Assembly (NCBI RefSeq): GCF_016808335.1
Contig: NC_053146.1
Location: forward strand, 24,794,637-24,858,636
Direction of reading: 5' to 3'
DNA: 64,000 nt
Source of the DNA: Panicum virgatum
Taxonomy: Eukaryota > Streptophyta > Magnoliopsida > Poales > Poaceae
The first letter of the stretch is position 1; the number at the start of each line of letters is the position of its first letter. The notes beneath the pieces were generated by a model, which made no database searches, was not told the origin of the DNA, and saw nothing but the letters and a program-made list of their open reading frames with translations. Positions 43,376 to 54,149 of the stretch are shown here, piece after piece. The position numbers and the translations under genes were made by a program.

Positions 43376-44563
43376 CAAGAGACGATGAAATCCATCTGGC
43401 TGTATTATAAAAGGCCAACACGTTGAGTTGAAATCCATCACCTCCAGGAATAGTGTGGGGAGCTGATATGTTGCCATCGCCTCAAGGAACAGTAACATTA
43501 AGGAAAGCCGATGTGTTGCCATCACCTCCAGCACATAAAAAAAAGAGTAGGATCTATTCTATCGACCAATTGTTGAGAGCATCGGGAAGCTTCAGGAGAT
43601 CACCAACAAATTGCCGATACCGCAACACTGCTGATACAAGTATGACGAGCAAACTTTATTTCTTACTGCAAAATACTTGGGAATTTTTAATTTAAATAGC
43701 TTAGCTCCTCAGTGATATGCTAAATTCCTACCAGAGCCATATATACACATTTAAAACCTTTATACATATGTTGCTTGTGTTTGCATTGAGCATTGTCAAA
43801 TTCTTTGTGATCCTTGTGAGATTCGCTTCATATTTTTAAGATCAAGATCATGTACACTCCATGTGCTCAACCACTCATATGCTGACTTCTACACTGGAAG
43901 TTACGCAAGTATATGCCTTCCATCGATAAAAATGCTCCATTCCTTTTTTGACAGAACTCTTTATATTCATCATGTAGAAAGATTTGGGCTATGTAAAAAA
44001 AGAAAAAAATATAAATGTCCGTGCCCCAAAAAGCATGAGAAGAAAAAAAAGAAGAAAGAAAAATGAAAGACAGCTCATATCTCAGCAAAAGATAAAAGGG
44101 AGAGTTCTGCAAAAGGGGGATGTGAGTTCCAGCCACAAAAATTCCACACACATGCACATCTTGATATGATTGTATGACTTTCTTTCTCTATTGGATCCGG
44201 TCTTTGACTTTCCAACATGTGCAGCCCGAGTATACTACCTCTTCATTCCCTACCCTGAACTCCACAGAAAACCATACTAGAGATAGGGAGAAAGGAGGCA
44301 ATATAATGCTTTGGTGAGGAATCATACACATTGAGCGATTTGAGAGAATCATTTGAGGAGTGAAGTTATTTTTTGTTCAAAAGATACAAGTTATTTAGCA
44401 GGAGGAGTAAAGTCGATTCGTCTCTTTGCGTCGGCTATCAGTAAAGCATCAGCTATCAGAAGAGCAGCATCAGAAGAGCCGAGGCGCTGAGTCCATCATG
44501 CAGATTGAGGCGTCGACTATACAAAGTTTCAAAGCATTCATACTTTGAAACTTGGGGGGCATG
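43376..44563 (+). other. Tat 3' UTR with repeat, shared block and polypurine tract
   Basis: Starts with about two diverged copies of a roughly 50-base unit (GATRTGTTGCCATCRCCTC, 43440-43530). From about 43780 to 44370 it is homologous to the 3' UTRs of A1 and A2. At the end, GTTTCAAAG-CATTCATA-CTTTGAAAC (44526-44551) is a perfect 9 bp stem directly joined to the polypurine tract TTGGGGGGCATG (44552-44563). No gene. Confidence 0.85.
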
Positions 44564-45775
44564 TGTTATCACCATAACTTAATAGGGTTAATTAATGGGC
44601 CGCGACCTAGTTTGGCTTAAAGCAGGAATTAAAGAAGGCTTGTGAATCGGCTCCTGCGTGAGTGTTTGGGCCATGTATCTTTAGATTTAGTTCAGTTTGG
44701 GTTAGAGATAGAGTCCGATTTGGACACGTTGGTTTAGATTGTTTTCCAAGTCTCCGGACTATAAATATGTACCCTATGATATTCGTAAAAGAGAGAACGT
44801 CATCACGTCTCGCAACAACAATTCTCGGCGCACCGCCATCCCTAATCCTAGGGTTTCATCCAAGTAAGCGCCATGCTGCCCTGATCACTTCCTTGTGATC
44901 AGGGCAACATTGTTCTTACTTTTACCTTGGTATTACTCGTACTGAAGCGTTTTTTGATGGCGAGTAGTGCTAGTTATCCTGGTATTCGTAGCATGACCTT
45001 TAGTAGATCTATCATGTTCTTGTTGCCTATCATCTAAGAATATCATGTTATCTCTGCTTGATCATGTATTAATCTTACGCTAATTCTCATTGCATAGGAA
45101 TTAGTCGCGTAGAGATAACACCCTGCTTCTTTTCTATCTAGTAGATCTAATTTGTTATGGTTTGTTCTTATACTTAAGAATCGGCTTAATATCTGCTAGG
45201 TTAGGCCTTGCAAACGGGTTGGATGATCCGGCGACATATTAGATGCTTTGCTTTGATCTTAATAGGGATTGATCCGGGCATCGGCTTTCGCTTATTCTTA
45301 GGCCTCTTTTCTTGTTAAAGTTTGGTTATCTATTACGCTCGTTAGGCCTAATTACGTGTAGGATGTTCCGATCTAGCAGTGAAGCTTTTACTGTTGTGGA
45401 TTGGATTAACTAGATCTAATTGAAGCAGTTTTTGCAGTTATTTGCTTTATCTATTAACATCCAGATATGCAGATCTGATCTGACACTGGGACTCGATCAG
45501 CTCTTTAAAGCTGATGCAAGAGTCGTCCTGGGGAGCCGACCACGGCTCGGACTAATGTTTACATGTGTTTGTGCATGCAGGCAAACCATCGAAAGCACGT
45601 TTGCACCTTCCTGATTGGGTATAGGTCAGGTGGCACGCCCTGCATCTCCGGAAGCATCGGCGTGTGCCAGGATCTGGGCCGTTGACCGAGGGACCGGTGC
45701 CAGCCAGCGCCCCGGCAGCGTCCCGGCTCTTCGTGTTGCCTGTTGCTACTCGCCAGTGGGTTTTGACCGACAATA
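44564..45775 (+). repeat. 3' LTR of Tat element
   Basis: TGTTATCACCATAACTTAAT ... GACCGACAATA. The terminal CA has become TA by one C-to-T change. It repeats the TATA box, splice donor, hairpin and acceptor of the 5' LTR. Confidence 0.9.
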
Positions 45776-46025
45776 GATGTCGGTTCATTGTGCTTTCGGG
45801 CTTGCCTTAGCATCTTACCTGTCCATTCAAAGGGTGGGGGACCCGGGGGTGATAAGGTAGTGACCTCATATGTGGGCATGGTGCCCGGGTATGCGGGATC
45901 CCTTGGATATGACGGTGCTCCACGGTTTGACTGGGGTATACCGCAAGTGGTGACAACCCTGTCGGTCCGCCGGAAAGCTACTTCTCGGTTAGCGTACTCC
46001 CCGACGTTCGAGTATCATGTAGGAG
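45776..46025 (+). mobile_element. 3' LTR of A2, segment 2
   Basis: Continues the A2 LTR (GATGTCGGTTCATTGTGC ... TCATGTAGGAG), aligning with 6717-6966 of the A1 LTR, until the A' insertion. Confidence 0.9.
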
Positions 46026-46159
46026 TGTTGACGGTCCTTAAGTCAGAAATAAGACCGTCATCTCCTATATGTTTTCATAATATTTAATCTCCAAATGTAG
46101 TTATAGGGTTTATTGCTAACCATTTCCACGAGTTTTGGTGATTCTTGAATTGCAGGCTA
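46026..46159 (+). mobile_element. A' solo-type LTR, left part
   Basis: TGTTGACGGTCCTTAAGTCA, start of a related Athila-type LTR inserted in the A2 LTR with duplication AGGAG (46021-46025 and 62077-62081). It is interrupted at about 46160 by minus-strand elements and resumes at 61192. Confidence 0.85.
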
Positions 46160-49100
46160 TGGCAGAACCATTCTGAATTACACCAGATCAAGTGCACTAA
46201 ACATCCAAGCGCACCTTAATCGGTATAATCATTGGCCTGTCGGGTAAAATCCCGATGAAACCACTGAATATCCGATCGTAACACAAGTATACATCCCGCA
46301 CGAAGGCGAGTCAGAGATACAACATTTCACAATATTTTACATCACATAGATAAGAGGTGTGAGTTACATCAGAGTTTTAAAGCTAGTACATTAAAGTTCT
46401 AGCTTTTACAACTTATTTGAAAGAAAAGAGATAAAAGTAAGCTAAGCTTACTTTAAAATATCTACAGCAGAAAAGAAACACAACTATGCACAAACGTCGA
46501 AAGGTAGATGCCATGATAAGCCCAAGCATGACATCATTCATCCAAGTAATTGCTGGTTGGAGATGGTTCCCATTCCATAGACCAGCCAGCAGGTATAACA
46601 CTAGGCCAAGTTAAACTAGTGTTTGAATCCTCCAAAGTCATTCCTGAAAATAGAGTCACCAACAAGACTGAGTATACTTATACTCACCAAGATTGATTCA
46701 AGTAAGGGTTTAAAGTAACCCTTATCTAGACATGCTAGGCTGAGAAAGGTTCTGGGTTTTCTTTTGCTGAAAAGCCACAAAGAGTATGTCCTTAATTTCA
46801 ATTTTTAGCTTTCAAGTTCTATTTGTATTCACCATTCTAGGTATGCATCTGTCTAAACAAACATGGTAGAGGAATTAACTTCATCCAACCATAATTAGAA
46901 TCAATCTTATTCCTCTTCTTACTCTATGTAGCAAAGGGATTAAGCAGTCTCAATCTTCGTGAGAAGCAGACGATTCTGAATCGAATTCCAACCTTGCAAG
47001 GATAAACCTAGCACACACGCTTGGAGCACTGTCGAGTCACTCCCAAGCAACCGTTGGCTTCTCATTCTGGTTCATGGATCAGTGCCACTCTCCCTGACTA
47101 CAGAGAACCACCACATCTTTGTAGTCGCGGTGTTGCAACATAATATATATTTTCCTATCTCTAAGAGAGAGTGGGAGGTATGTATACTTGCCGGACCTGA
47201 TCAGTTACTAGGCTTACCGCGTACCATATTTACGGCATGTGGCTAGTACTTTCAAACGCTTAACCACCGCTACTACACACTGCGGCCTTAGTAATTTATC
47301 AACACAAACGGATTTCAAAAATGAAGCTTGTAACCAAATTCGTCCATTATCCTTATAGTGATTGCAAGAATGTAAACAATCAACTCCTATAATTCTCGCG
47401 AGTTACAGGCAATCACTCAACTTTTACCGGTCCTATTAGCATAGGATCTAAACGGACTGAGTTCTAGTGTTCAAACAATAGGTACCTAGAATTATGCATC
47501 TAAGTTTTCATTCAACCCCAATAATTTAAATGCACAAGTAAATAGTACTGAATTGTATAATTTCAGAAGTAATAGGATTATGCATCAAGTCTTGCCTGTA
47601 GTAGTGTCTATAGAGTCAGTAGACTTTGGTTCTTCCGAATCGAAGTTCGGACCTTCAGTTAGTTTAGCAACGTTGGCCTGAGCTTCAGAAATATCCCCGT
47701 CTGGCTCCTGGATAAGCTCGTACGTTCTGTTAGCTAACGGGGTGATCTCTATATGAAATGCAATAGTTGAAAACTAGCAAGGTACTATACTTGAGTATAG
47801 TTTTCCTTCATGATAAAGCTGTAAACTCACTCAATCAAACAATCAAGATGATCCATATCAAGTATTTTAACTACTCAAGATAACATGGATAAAGGTTTTT
47901 GAAATAGACCATAGAAAGGATTTAAATAAATATTTAAAGATACCAATAATACATAGAGAAGAAAATTTTGAAAAGAACAAGCTGGAATCCATTAATGGAT
48001 CTAGAAATATTACATAGAGTTAAACATGTTTTATAGAGCTCATGTCTCAAAGCTCATAAGAAAAGGAAATTTAGAACATAGAATATAGCTAAAAAGAGCT
48101 ATTTCTTACTCCTATTTTTAAAACTTGCTACACAAAGTTTCACATTAAACTCATAACATCAACAGATAGAGCTAAACACATAGAACACAACAAAATTAAT
48201 TTTCTAATTTTTCTACCATTTTCTATGAATTTTCAAAGTTCAACTTGAAAAGGGTTTGAACTCTTGAAGAAAGGTCCCTGGAATATTTTGATTCCTTACA
48301 AATGGGTCCTTGGCCGGAGAAGGGAGAGGACAGGGGAGGGCCGGCCGGATTCCGGCGAGATAGCTCGCCAGCGGCGAGGGCCGAGGGGCAAAGGAGGATC
48401 AGAAGCTCACGGCGCACCTGTAGAGGGGCTTGGTGGGGCGTGGGGTGGCCGGAGGAAGCTCGTCGGCGTCGGCGCAGAGCACGGCGGTGGAGGTGAATGG
48501 CGACGGGGGTTCTCAGGCAAGGGATTGGTGACGAGAAGCAGTGGATTAGCTTCACGAGCTCAAGACGAAGCTCGCTAGGGGGTCGTGGTGGTCGGATTAG
48601 GTCTGGGGTAACGGGTCCACAGTGGCGGGGCTCGTCGGAGTAAGAAGAAAGGGGGCGTCGGAGGTGTATGCCGCGAGGAAGCCCGGTCGGGACTATTTAT
48701 AGCCCAGAAGTGAGCAGGATAAGCAGGATTAGGAAGGGATGAGCCTGCCAGAGGCTATGGGCAAGTACCGGCGGCGACACTGGCAGTTCGATGGGCTGCC
48801 GACGAGGTGGTGAGCAGAGCAGCTCACGGGGCGGCGTGGCACGGCGCATGGAGGCCAGCAAAGGCGGTGCTGGAGGCGGCGGAGTCACATGCACGATGCA
48901 TGGAGGTGGCAAGGCGGCACGGGGAGTCCATTCCGAGGGCGGCCGAGCTCGCCGGAAGAGAAAACAAAGGCGGTGGCGGCGCGGCGCGTCGTGGAGGGAA
49001 AGGGAGGCGCCACGAGGAGGGGAATGGGTCCAGGGGGAGACAAGGGAGCTTATCGGCACGCTAATCGACGGCGGCGGCGGCCGGTGGGCGAGAAAACCCA

Positions 49101-49633
49101 CCGTGGAGCGGAGCCGCCAGGATTCCAGAGAAACTGGAGGTAGGAGACGACTGGGAAGACTGATTTGAAATTTGCAGAAAGTCCAGGGGCTTAACTAAAA
49201 ACTAAAATTTCCCACTGATCTAGGGCTCGATTGAAAAAGTGCCCAACATGAAAGTTGTTCAATTTTTCAAGATCTACAACTTTCATGTTATGCAAATTTT
49301 CACTAGATCAAAGGATTTGAAGATATTTCAAAGATTCAAATAAACTTTATTCCATTAAGGAAAAATACTTTTAATATGAAAATTACTATATTTTTGGGCT
49401 GAAATGCAACAATGCTATCAAAATAAATATTAATAGCACATTTGCAAGAAAGCCCTTCACAGAGTTGAAAATATTTCCTAAGTCAAAACTTTTTGCAAGT
49501 AGGGACTTGTAATTTTTCATAATTACCAAAATACCCCTACTTTGCACTGCTAATTTTTAACAATCAAACAATAATAAACACAAAGTTCACACATTAAACT
49601 TTGATTTAATGGCTAGACACCTGAAGTGTCATA
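46160..49633 (-). mobile_element. 3' LTR of a second, minus-strand Tekay-type element
   Basis: On the minus strand the LTR starts TATGACACTTCAGG (first G probably mutated) right after a polypurine tract and runs about 3.47 kb, the size of the complete Tekay LTRs, with a GC-rich block at 48290-49120. The left edge at TGGCAGAACC (46160) is my best estimate, from TG...CA symmetry. Confidence 0.65.
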
Positions 49634-49650
49634 GCCTACCCCCCTTAAAA
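49634..49650 (-). promoter_or_regulatory. Polypurine tract of minus-strand Tekay fragment
   Basis: Minus strand TTTTAAGGGGGGTAGGC, matching TTAAGGGGGTAGGGTC of the complete Tekay element. Upstream CTCGGGACGAGATTC is also shared. Confidence 0.8.
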
Positions 49651-49692
49651 GAATCTCGTCCCGAGATTCTAGATTAGGAATGGACAGGAATG

Positions 49693-50124
49693 CTAGGTAC
49701 CTGGGTTCGTATTAAGGAAGTCGGGAAAATTTCGTTGGAGATAATGCTCAGTTTCCCAAGTAGCTTCTTCCTCGGTATGATGTTCCCACTGAATCTTGTG
49801 CATTCTAACTTTTTCCCTTCTAGTACTTCTTTCCTTACTATTAATGATTTTCATTGGGTACTCTACATATGATAGATCTGGCTTTACTTCCAAGTCTTGT
49901 TGCTCAATAATTTCTTCAGGGACTTTCACTAATTTCTTAAGTTGAGAGATGTGGAAAACATCATGGACAGCTGCTAACCGAGATGGAAGTCGAATTCGGT
50001 AAGCCACTGGTCCACATATTTCAACAATCTCAAAAGGTCCAATATAGCGGGGTGCTAGGTTTCCTTTTAAACCGAACCTTTGAACATAACCCACTCGAGA
50101 AAATGCATGAGCAAATATCATCAT
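49693..50124 (-). pseudogene. IN-CHR: Integrase C-terminus with chromodomain (minus-strand Tekay)
   Basis: RFGLKGNLAPRYIGPFEIV, AAVHDVFHISQLKKLVKVP, then a chromodomain (YPMKIINSKERSTRREK ... WEHHTEEEATWE). About 55-60% like 27800-28186 by eye. Everything upstream (gag to the integrase core) is missing. The sequence passes directly into the 3' part of the Sirevirus. Confidence 0.85.
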
Positions 50125-50260
50125 CCACGATCAAGTTTGAGCCTTTTCTTCATAGCCCACATGGTGTTGTTCTCAATCACGATCGGGATACAACCACGAT
50201 CTTCCACGATGAATCTCTTGAGATAGAAAACTCTTGGGCTAGGGAATCCAAAAAGGCGAG

Positions 50261-52990
50261 CTACGGGTCCGGCTGTCGCGGCATGGCGAGGAAGCGGTCC
50301 GGGTTGTCGTCGTCGTCGTCGTCGGACGGAGAGCCCTTGGTGACGGACGGGAGCTGCTGGTCTGAGCTGACTGGGGGTGTAGCTATTGTGGAGGCTCTCG
50401 TGCTAGCACTGCCTAGGAGAGGGTCCGTAGAAGTGGTAACCGGGTCAGCAGAAGAGGTGTCAACGTCTGATGTCGTGACTGCTGAAGCTGCCGGCTGTGT
50501 CGTCTGCGTAAGTATAGACTCCTCTCCTCCTCCCCCTGAAGGTAGTGTCTGTGGTACGACGGGGAGGGCGACTGACTAAACCGCTGACGGTGAGTCCTGA
50601 AAGAGTGTAGTCGCTGGCAGTGGCGAGAAGAGTTGACGACCGGCAGACCCAAGGAGTGCGGACATCGAGAACGTGGTCTCCGGTGTTGCCGAAGTAGCTG
50701 GGGCTGCAGTAGGGGCTGGAGCTAGAGTGACTGCAAGCTGAGGTGCTCCAACACCCTGAAGTCCTGGCTGCTGCGGGGCAAGTGCGGTGTGAGTGTAAAG
50801 CTGTGTGATCATCCCGAACATTGCCATCATGCCCTGCTGTATCTGCTGGAACTGAGCGTCTGTCCTCTGTGAAACTCGGTCAATGAACCCGACAAAACGC
50901 TCCTTGGCTGCAGCACGCTCTCGGGCAGCCTCCCTCTGAATGGCTGCAAGCTGAGCCTCATGGGCTCTCCTGGCCTCTTCCTGTGCTATCCGATCCTCTC
51001 TCTGCTGAGTGACAAGCAGCTGAAAGAGAGAGGTGAGCTCGGACGGTTGAGTCACCTGGGACTCTGAGACAGTAGCAGCTGCTGGTGACGAAAGAGCTGG
51101 CTCTCTAGACCCTCCTGCCTCGTGGTCATGACTGGCTGGTGCTGCTGGAAAGTACTTGTCATCCTCAGAGGAGTCTGACTCAAGCTCAGACCAGTGAATC
51201 TCATCATCTCCTCCGGGAAGCTGTGCCTCGGCTGCAAGTAGTGCCTCGTCCTCCTGTGCCACTCGGGCCTGCACCTCAGGTGACAGCCGTGCCATAGCGG
51301 CTCTGTCTACCTATCTGCCCCTCCTCCTGTCCTGTGGTGTTGTGGGACGGTAGACCGGGAACCTGGGGGCCTCATCCTGACGGTAAACTGCACTGATGGG
51401 TTACTCAGCTGGCACGATCATAGAGCAGATATAACTGATCCAGTGAGCATAAGGAAACTGACGTACAACACCCATCCCATCAGTGATCACATCCCCAATC
51501 TCAGCTATAATAAAGTCCACTATATCAAATGGCTCGTGAGTGAGGATGTGAAGTAGTAGCAGCTGCTGCAGGCCAGTGAACCCCTCTGGGTAGCCACTCC
51601 TCGGTAACAGAGTCCTCCGGTGGGCCATGTGAACTGCGTATGCCTCTAGGATCAGCAAGCTGGGGACTCTGGCATATGAGGCTGGAAACGGCTGGCGGAA
51701 GCACTGAGAGATCGCCTCGTGAGAAGGTGCAATCCCACCAATCATCGCCCTCCGCGGTGGATCTGCGTCTCCGTATACCCTCTCGTGCAGGGAGACATCG
51801 ACCAACTCGACTCCAAGGATCCCTGCAATGGTCGCCCTCGATAGACCAAAGACCTGGCCTCCAAACACGAAGTGCACGGCTCTGCACTCGGGAGCTATCC
51901 AGGTTGTGGCATAGAACACTCTGACCCAGTCCTCAATATATCTGTTCTACTCCATCTGAAGTAGCCTGGGCAGACCTCTGAAGTGTGCAAAGTGCTCTCT
52001 GACGTCTGCTCCCCCTACGGCTATCCTCAGAGAGACCCAGTCTAGCACTCTGTGTGGGAAGATACTGTGCCCTCGCCTCTGGCAGGTCTCGTAGAAGCTG
52101 GCCTGAAGAAGCGTCCAGAATCTATGGTCAACCCTGCTGTCATGGGTCACGGGGAACCAGTCCTCCTCTGCTGCACTCCACCTGAGCCTCTTGACCTTCG
52201 CCGCATTGGCCTTGGTCAAGTTCTGGAGAAGCACACCTGGCTCTAGACACAAAATAGTGTCCATACGGAATACTGCGCGCTTGGCCTCTAGGGCCTCGGC
52301 TCTGAGAGCTGCTGCTGCAGCTGTGGACCTGCGAGGCTCCTGTGGCTGGTGACCTCCTCGCGTCCTCGGTCCAGTGCGACGCTCGGTAGCTGGCGAAGTC
52401 TCTGCTGCTTGGGACGTTTGCCGAGTGCGGCCAGAACGTCGTGGAGTCGGTGACCCCTGACTACTCTGCCCCTGAGACTGCTCTGACTGTGCTGCATCTG
52501 AAACTGCATCTGAATCTGAGCGATCTGACTCTGCTGCTGCCTCAGTCGTGGCCCTGGTGGCCCTGGCACCTCGGACCCTGCCCATACCTCTGCCTCTGGC
52601 CCTGCCCCTGGCTGGCTACTCCCGAATCACGAATGGACGAGCACGGCCTGACGCCTGCTCCTCGGCGGCCTTGGCCACCATCTCGGCCCACTCGGCCTCC
52701 CTCTCTACACGGGTCCGCTTTCGAACCGGCTTCTCGACCACGACCTCCTTCCCCTTCCTTTTCTCACGGCCCATCTCGGTCAGGAAATATGTCGAGCACC
52801 CTGCGAGCACTGAGCGGCTGCGGCTGCGGCGTGAGGTGCTGCTGCGTGGGCGGCGCGTGGTGCGGGAGCGGCGATTCTGAGTGTGGCGGTGGCGCGGAGT
52901 GGCAGTGGCAGCGGCGCGGAGGTACTCGGTGGCGGCGGTGCACGGGCGGCGTGCGGACGGAGCGGCGGGCGGCGTGGGCGTAGACTGCAT
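50261..52990 (-). pseudogene. Large env-position ORF of the Sirevirus
   Basis: One minus-strand frame of 909 codons, from ATG 52990 (or the better-context ATG at 52774) to TAG 50263. The N-terminus is Arg/Pro/Ser-rich, then a basic GREKRKGKEVVVEKPVRKR segment and an RGRARGRG-like stretch. The middle domain includes RVLDWVSLRIAVGG, RVFYATTWIAPECRAVHF, FGGQVFGLSRATIAGILG, HRRTLLPRSGYPEGF and PYAHWISYIC. A predicted helical region (RIAQEEARRAHEAQLAAIQ) follows, then a Thr/Ser-rich, poly-Asp tail. Five in-frame stops (52616, 51947, 51401, 51311, 50576) occur and I find no frameshift. Each fits one C-to-T change in CAG or CAA. The middle domain is organised like the env-position ORFs of A and C. 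Function unknown. Confidence 0.7.
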
Positions 52991-53535
52991 GAGCAGAGCG
53001 CGGGCGGTGAGGATGGCTTGCGGTGGTGCAAGGCGCGGCAGCTGCGGCTCGGCTGCGTGCAGGCGGCGCGTGCAGCTAGCGGCGGCGTGAGTGTGGGCGA
53101 GCGGCAGCGTGGAGTCGGCGAGCGAGGGCGCGATGGCGTGAAGACAGAAAGGAAACAGAGACCGGCGGCGCGGGCAAGAAATATATATGACAAGTGGACC
53201 CCGCGATTTTCCTTAACGCCGGTTAAACCGATGCTTAGGTTTAGAACGCCGGTTGATTGCATCGGTTCAGTTCACCCGAGACTCCAGCAAAAACTCATCT
53301 GAACGCCGGTTGAACCGATGATGTGCATTTTGAACTCGCCGGTTGAACGTTGCTATCACCGGTTGATTGTTAGGTCAGATCTGAGTTATGTTCACCGGTT
53401 GATCCGATGATCTGACAATTGCATACGCCAGTTGAATGACTGGTTTTGACTGAGCTGAGACAAAACTTAGTAACGCCGGTTAAACCGATGGTGTTGTTCC
53501 ATAAAGCGTCGGTTTAACCGGTGAACCCAAAAAAC
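52991..53535 (-). promoter_or_regulatory. Putative internal promoter before the Sirevirus env-position ORF
   Basis: Nine degenerate iterons of the type AACGCCGGTTAAACCGATG (or reverse) lie between 53213 and 53525. Some 25 bases downstream on the minus strand is CATATATATTTC (53181-53190), then a CT-rich GC-rich leader. The same iterons and TATATATA occur in the LTR (60308-60750) in the same order and spacing. Confidence 0.5.
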
Positions 53536-54149
53536 CTTCACTCAGCTCACTCTTCTGTGCTAAGTCCAATAAACTTATAAAATTCAACTAAAATTCAAGT
53601 TAATGGACTTGCATAGGCAACTTTACCCCTCAAAATAATTAGGATAGCATAGAGCTTAGTAGTTTTTCTTTTCAACCACAAGGAAAAGCCGCAAAGCGAG
53701 ACGAAGCGCCAAATAAAATGTATGAGCCTTGTCATAGGAATATTGAAGATAGAGAGCTTCAGACTCATCATGACATGACTCACTAGGCAATAACACACCT
53801 AACAATTTGCTCTTTTCACTTTTCATGAATTAAGATCTTGCATGTCTCATTTTCATTAAGTGATCTCCTTTGTGACCCTTACGCATGCAATGATGGTGCA
53901 AGCTAAAACCACATGCGAAAGAAGAGTAAACATGAAGTGCACATCTATATGACAAGAAATGCATCACAAGAATTTAAGTTCTACTTGTCAAGTTTGAACC
54001 CACGGGAAGCTTCTTCATGATGAGCCTTTCTTCAAGCCTAGAGGAAAACAAGTGGACCACCACCTCTAGCTAAACCCTTGCTCATCACTATCTTACCATG
54101 GTTAGACAAGTGTCCTATATGTATGCATTTTTCTATATGACAAGGCAAC
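53536..54149 (-). other. Post-pol spacer of Sirevirus
   Basis: No clear gene. On the minus strand a 67-codon frame at 53595-53798 is rich in Leu, Ile, Phe and Trp (hydrophobic), but start, conservation and function are unknown. Confidence 0.4.

Larger units (their letters stand above)
35455..45775 (+). mobile_element. Complete Tat-lineage Ty3-gypsy retrotransposon
   Basis: 10.3 kb. LTRs at 35455-36672 and 44564-45775. The target duplication GATG (35451-35454 and 45776-45779) lies inside an A-family LTR whose uninterrupted sequence is visible at 6711 onward. It has gag-protease and pol in different frames, two RNase H domains (a Tat/Ogre hallmark), a long 3' UTR and a polypurine tract. LTRs differ by several substitutions and small indels, so it is older than the Tekay element. 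Decay is mainly nonsense changes. Confidence 0.95.

Noticed and set aside
35455..45775. Endogenous pararetrovirus (caulimovirid)
   Set aside because: LTRs, target duplication, PBS, integrase and a dual RNase H identify a Tat retrotransposon; no movement-protein motif was seen.
48264..49168. Plus-strand open frames of 85-125 codons in the minus-strand Tekay LTR
   Set aside because: Same GC-rich leader type as in the other Tekay LTRs, Arg/Gly-rich in all frames, no supporting motif.
53595..53798. Small hydrophobic membrane protein gene after Sirevirus pol
   Set aside because: Possible but only 67 codons, no recognised motif and no evidence for the start; kept as part of the spacer.
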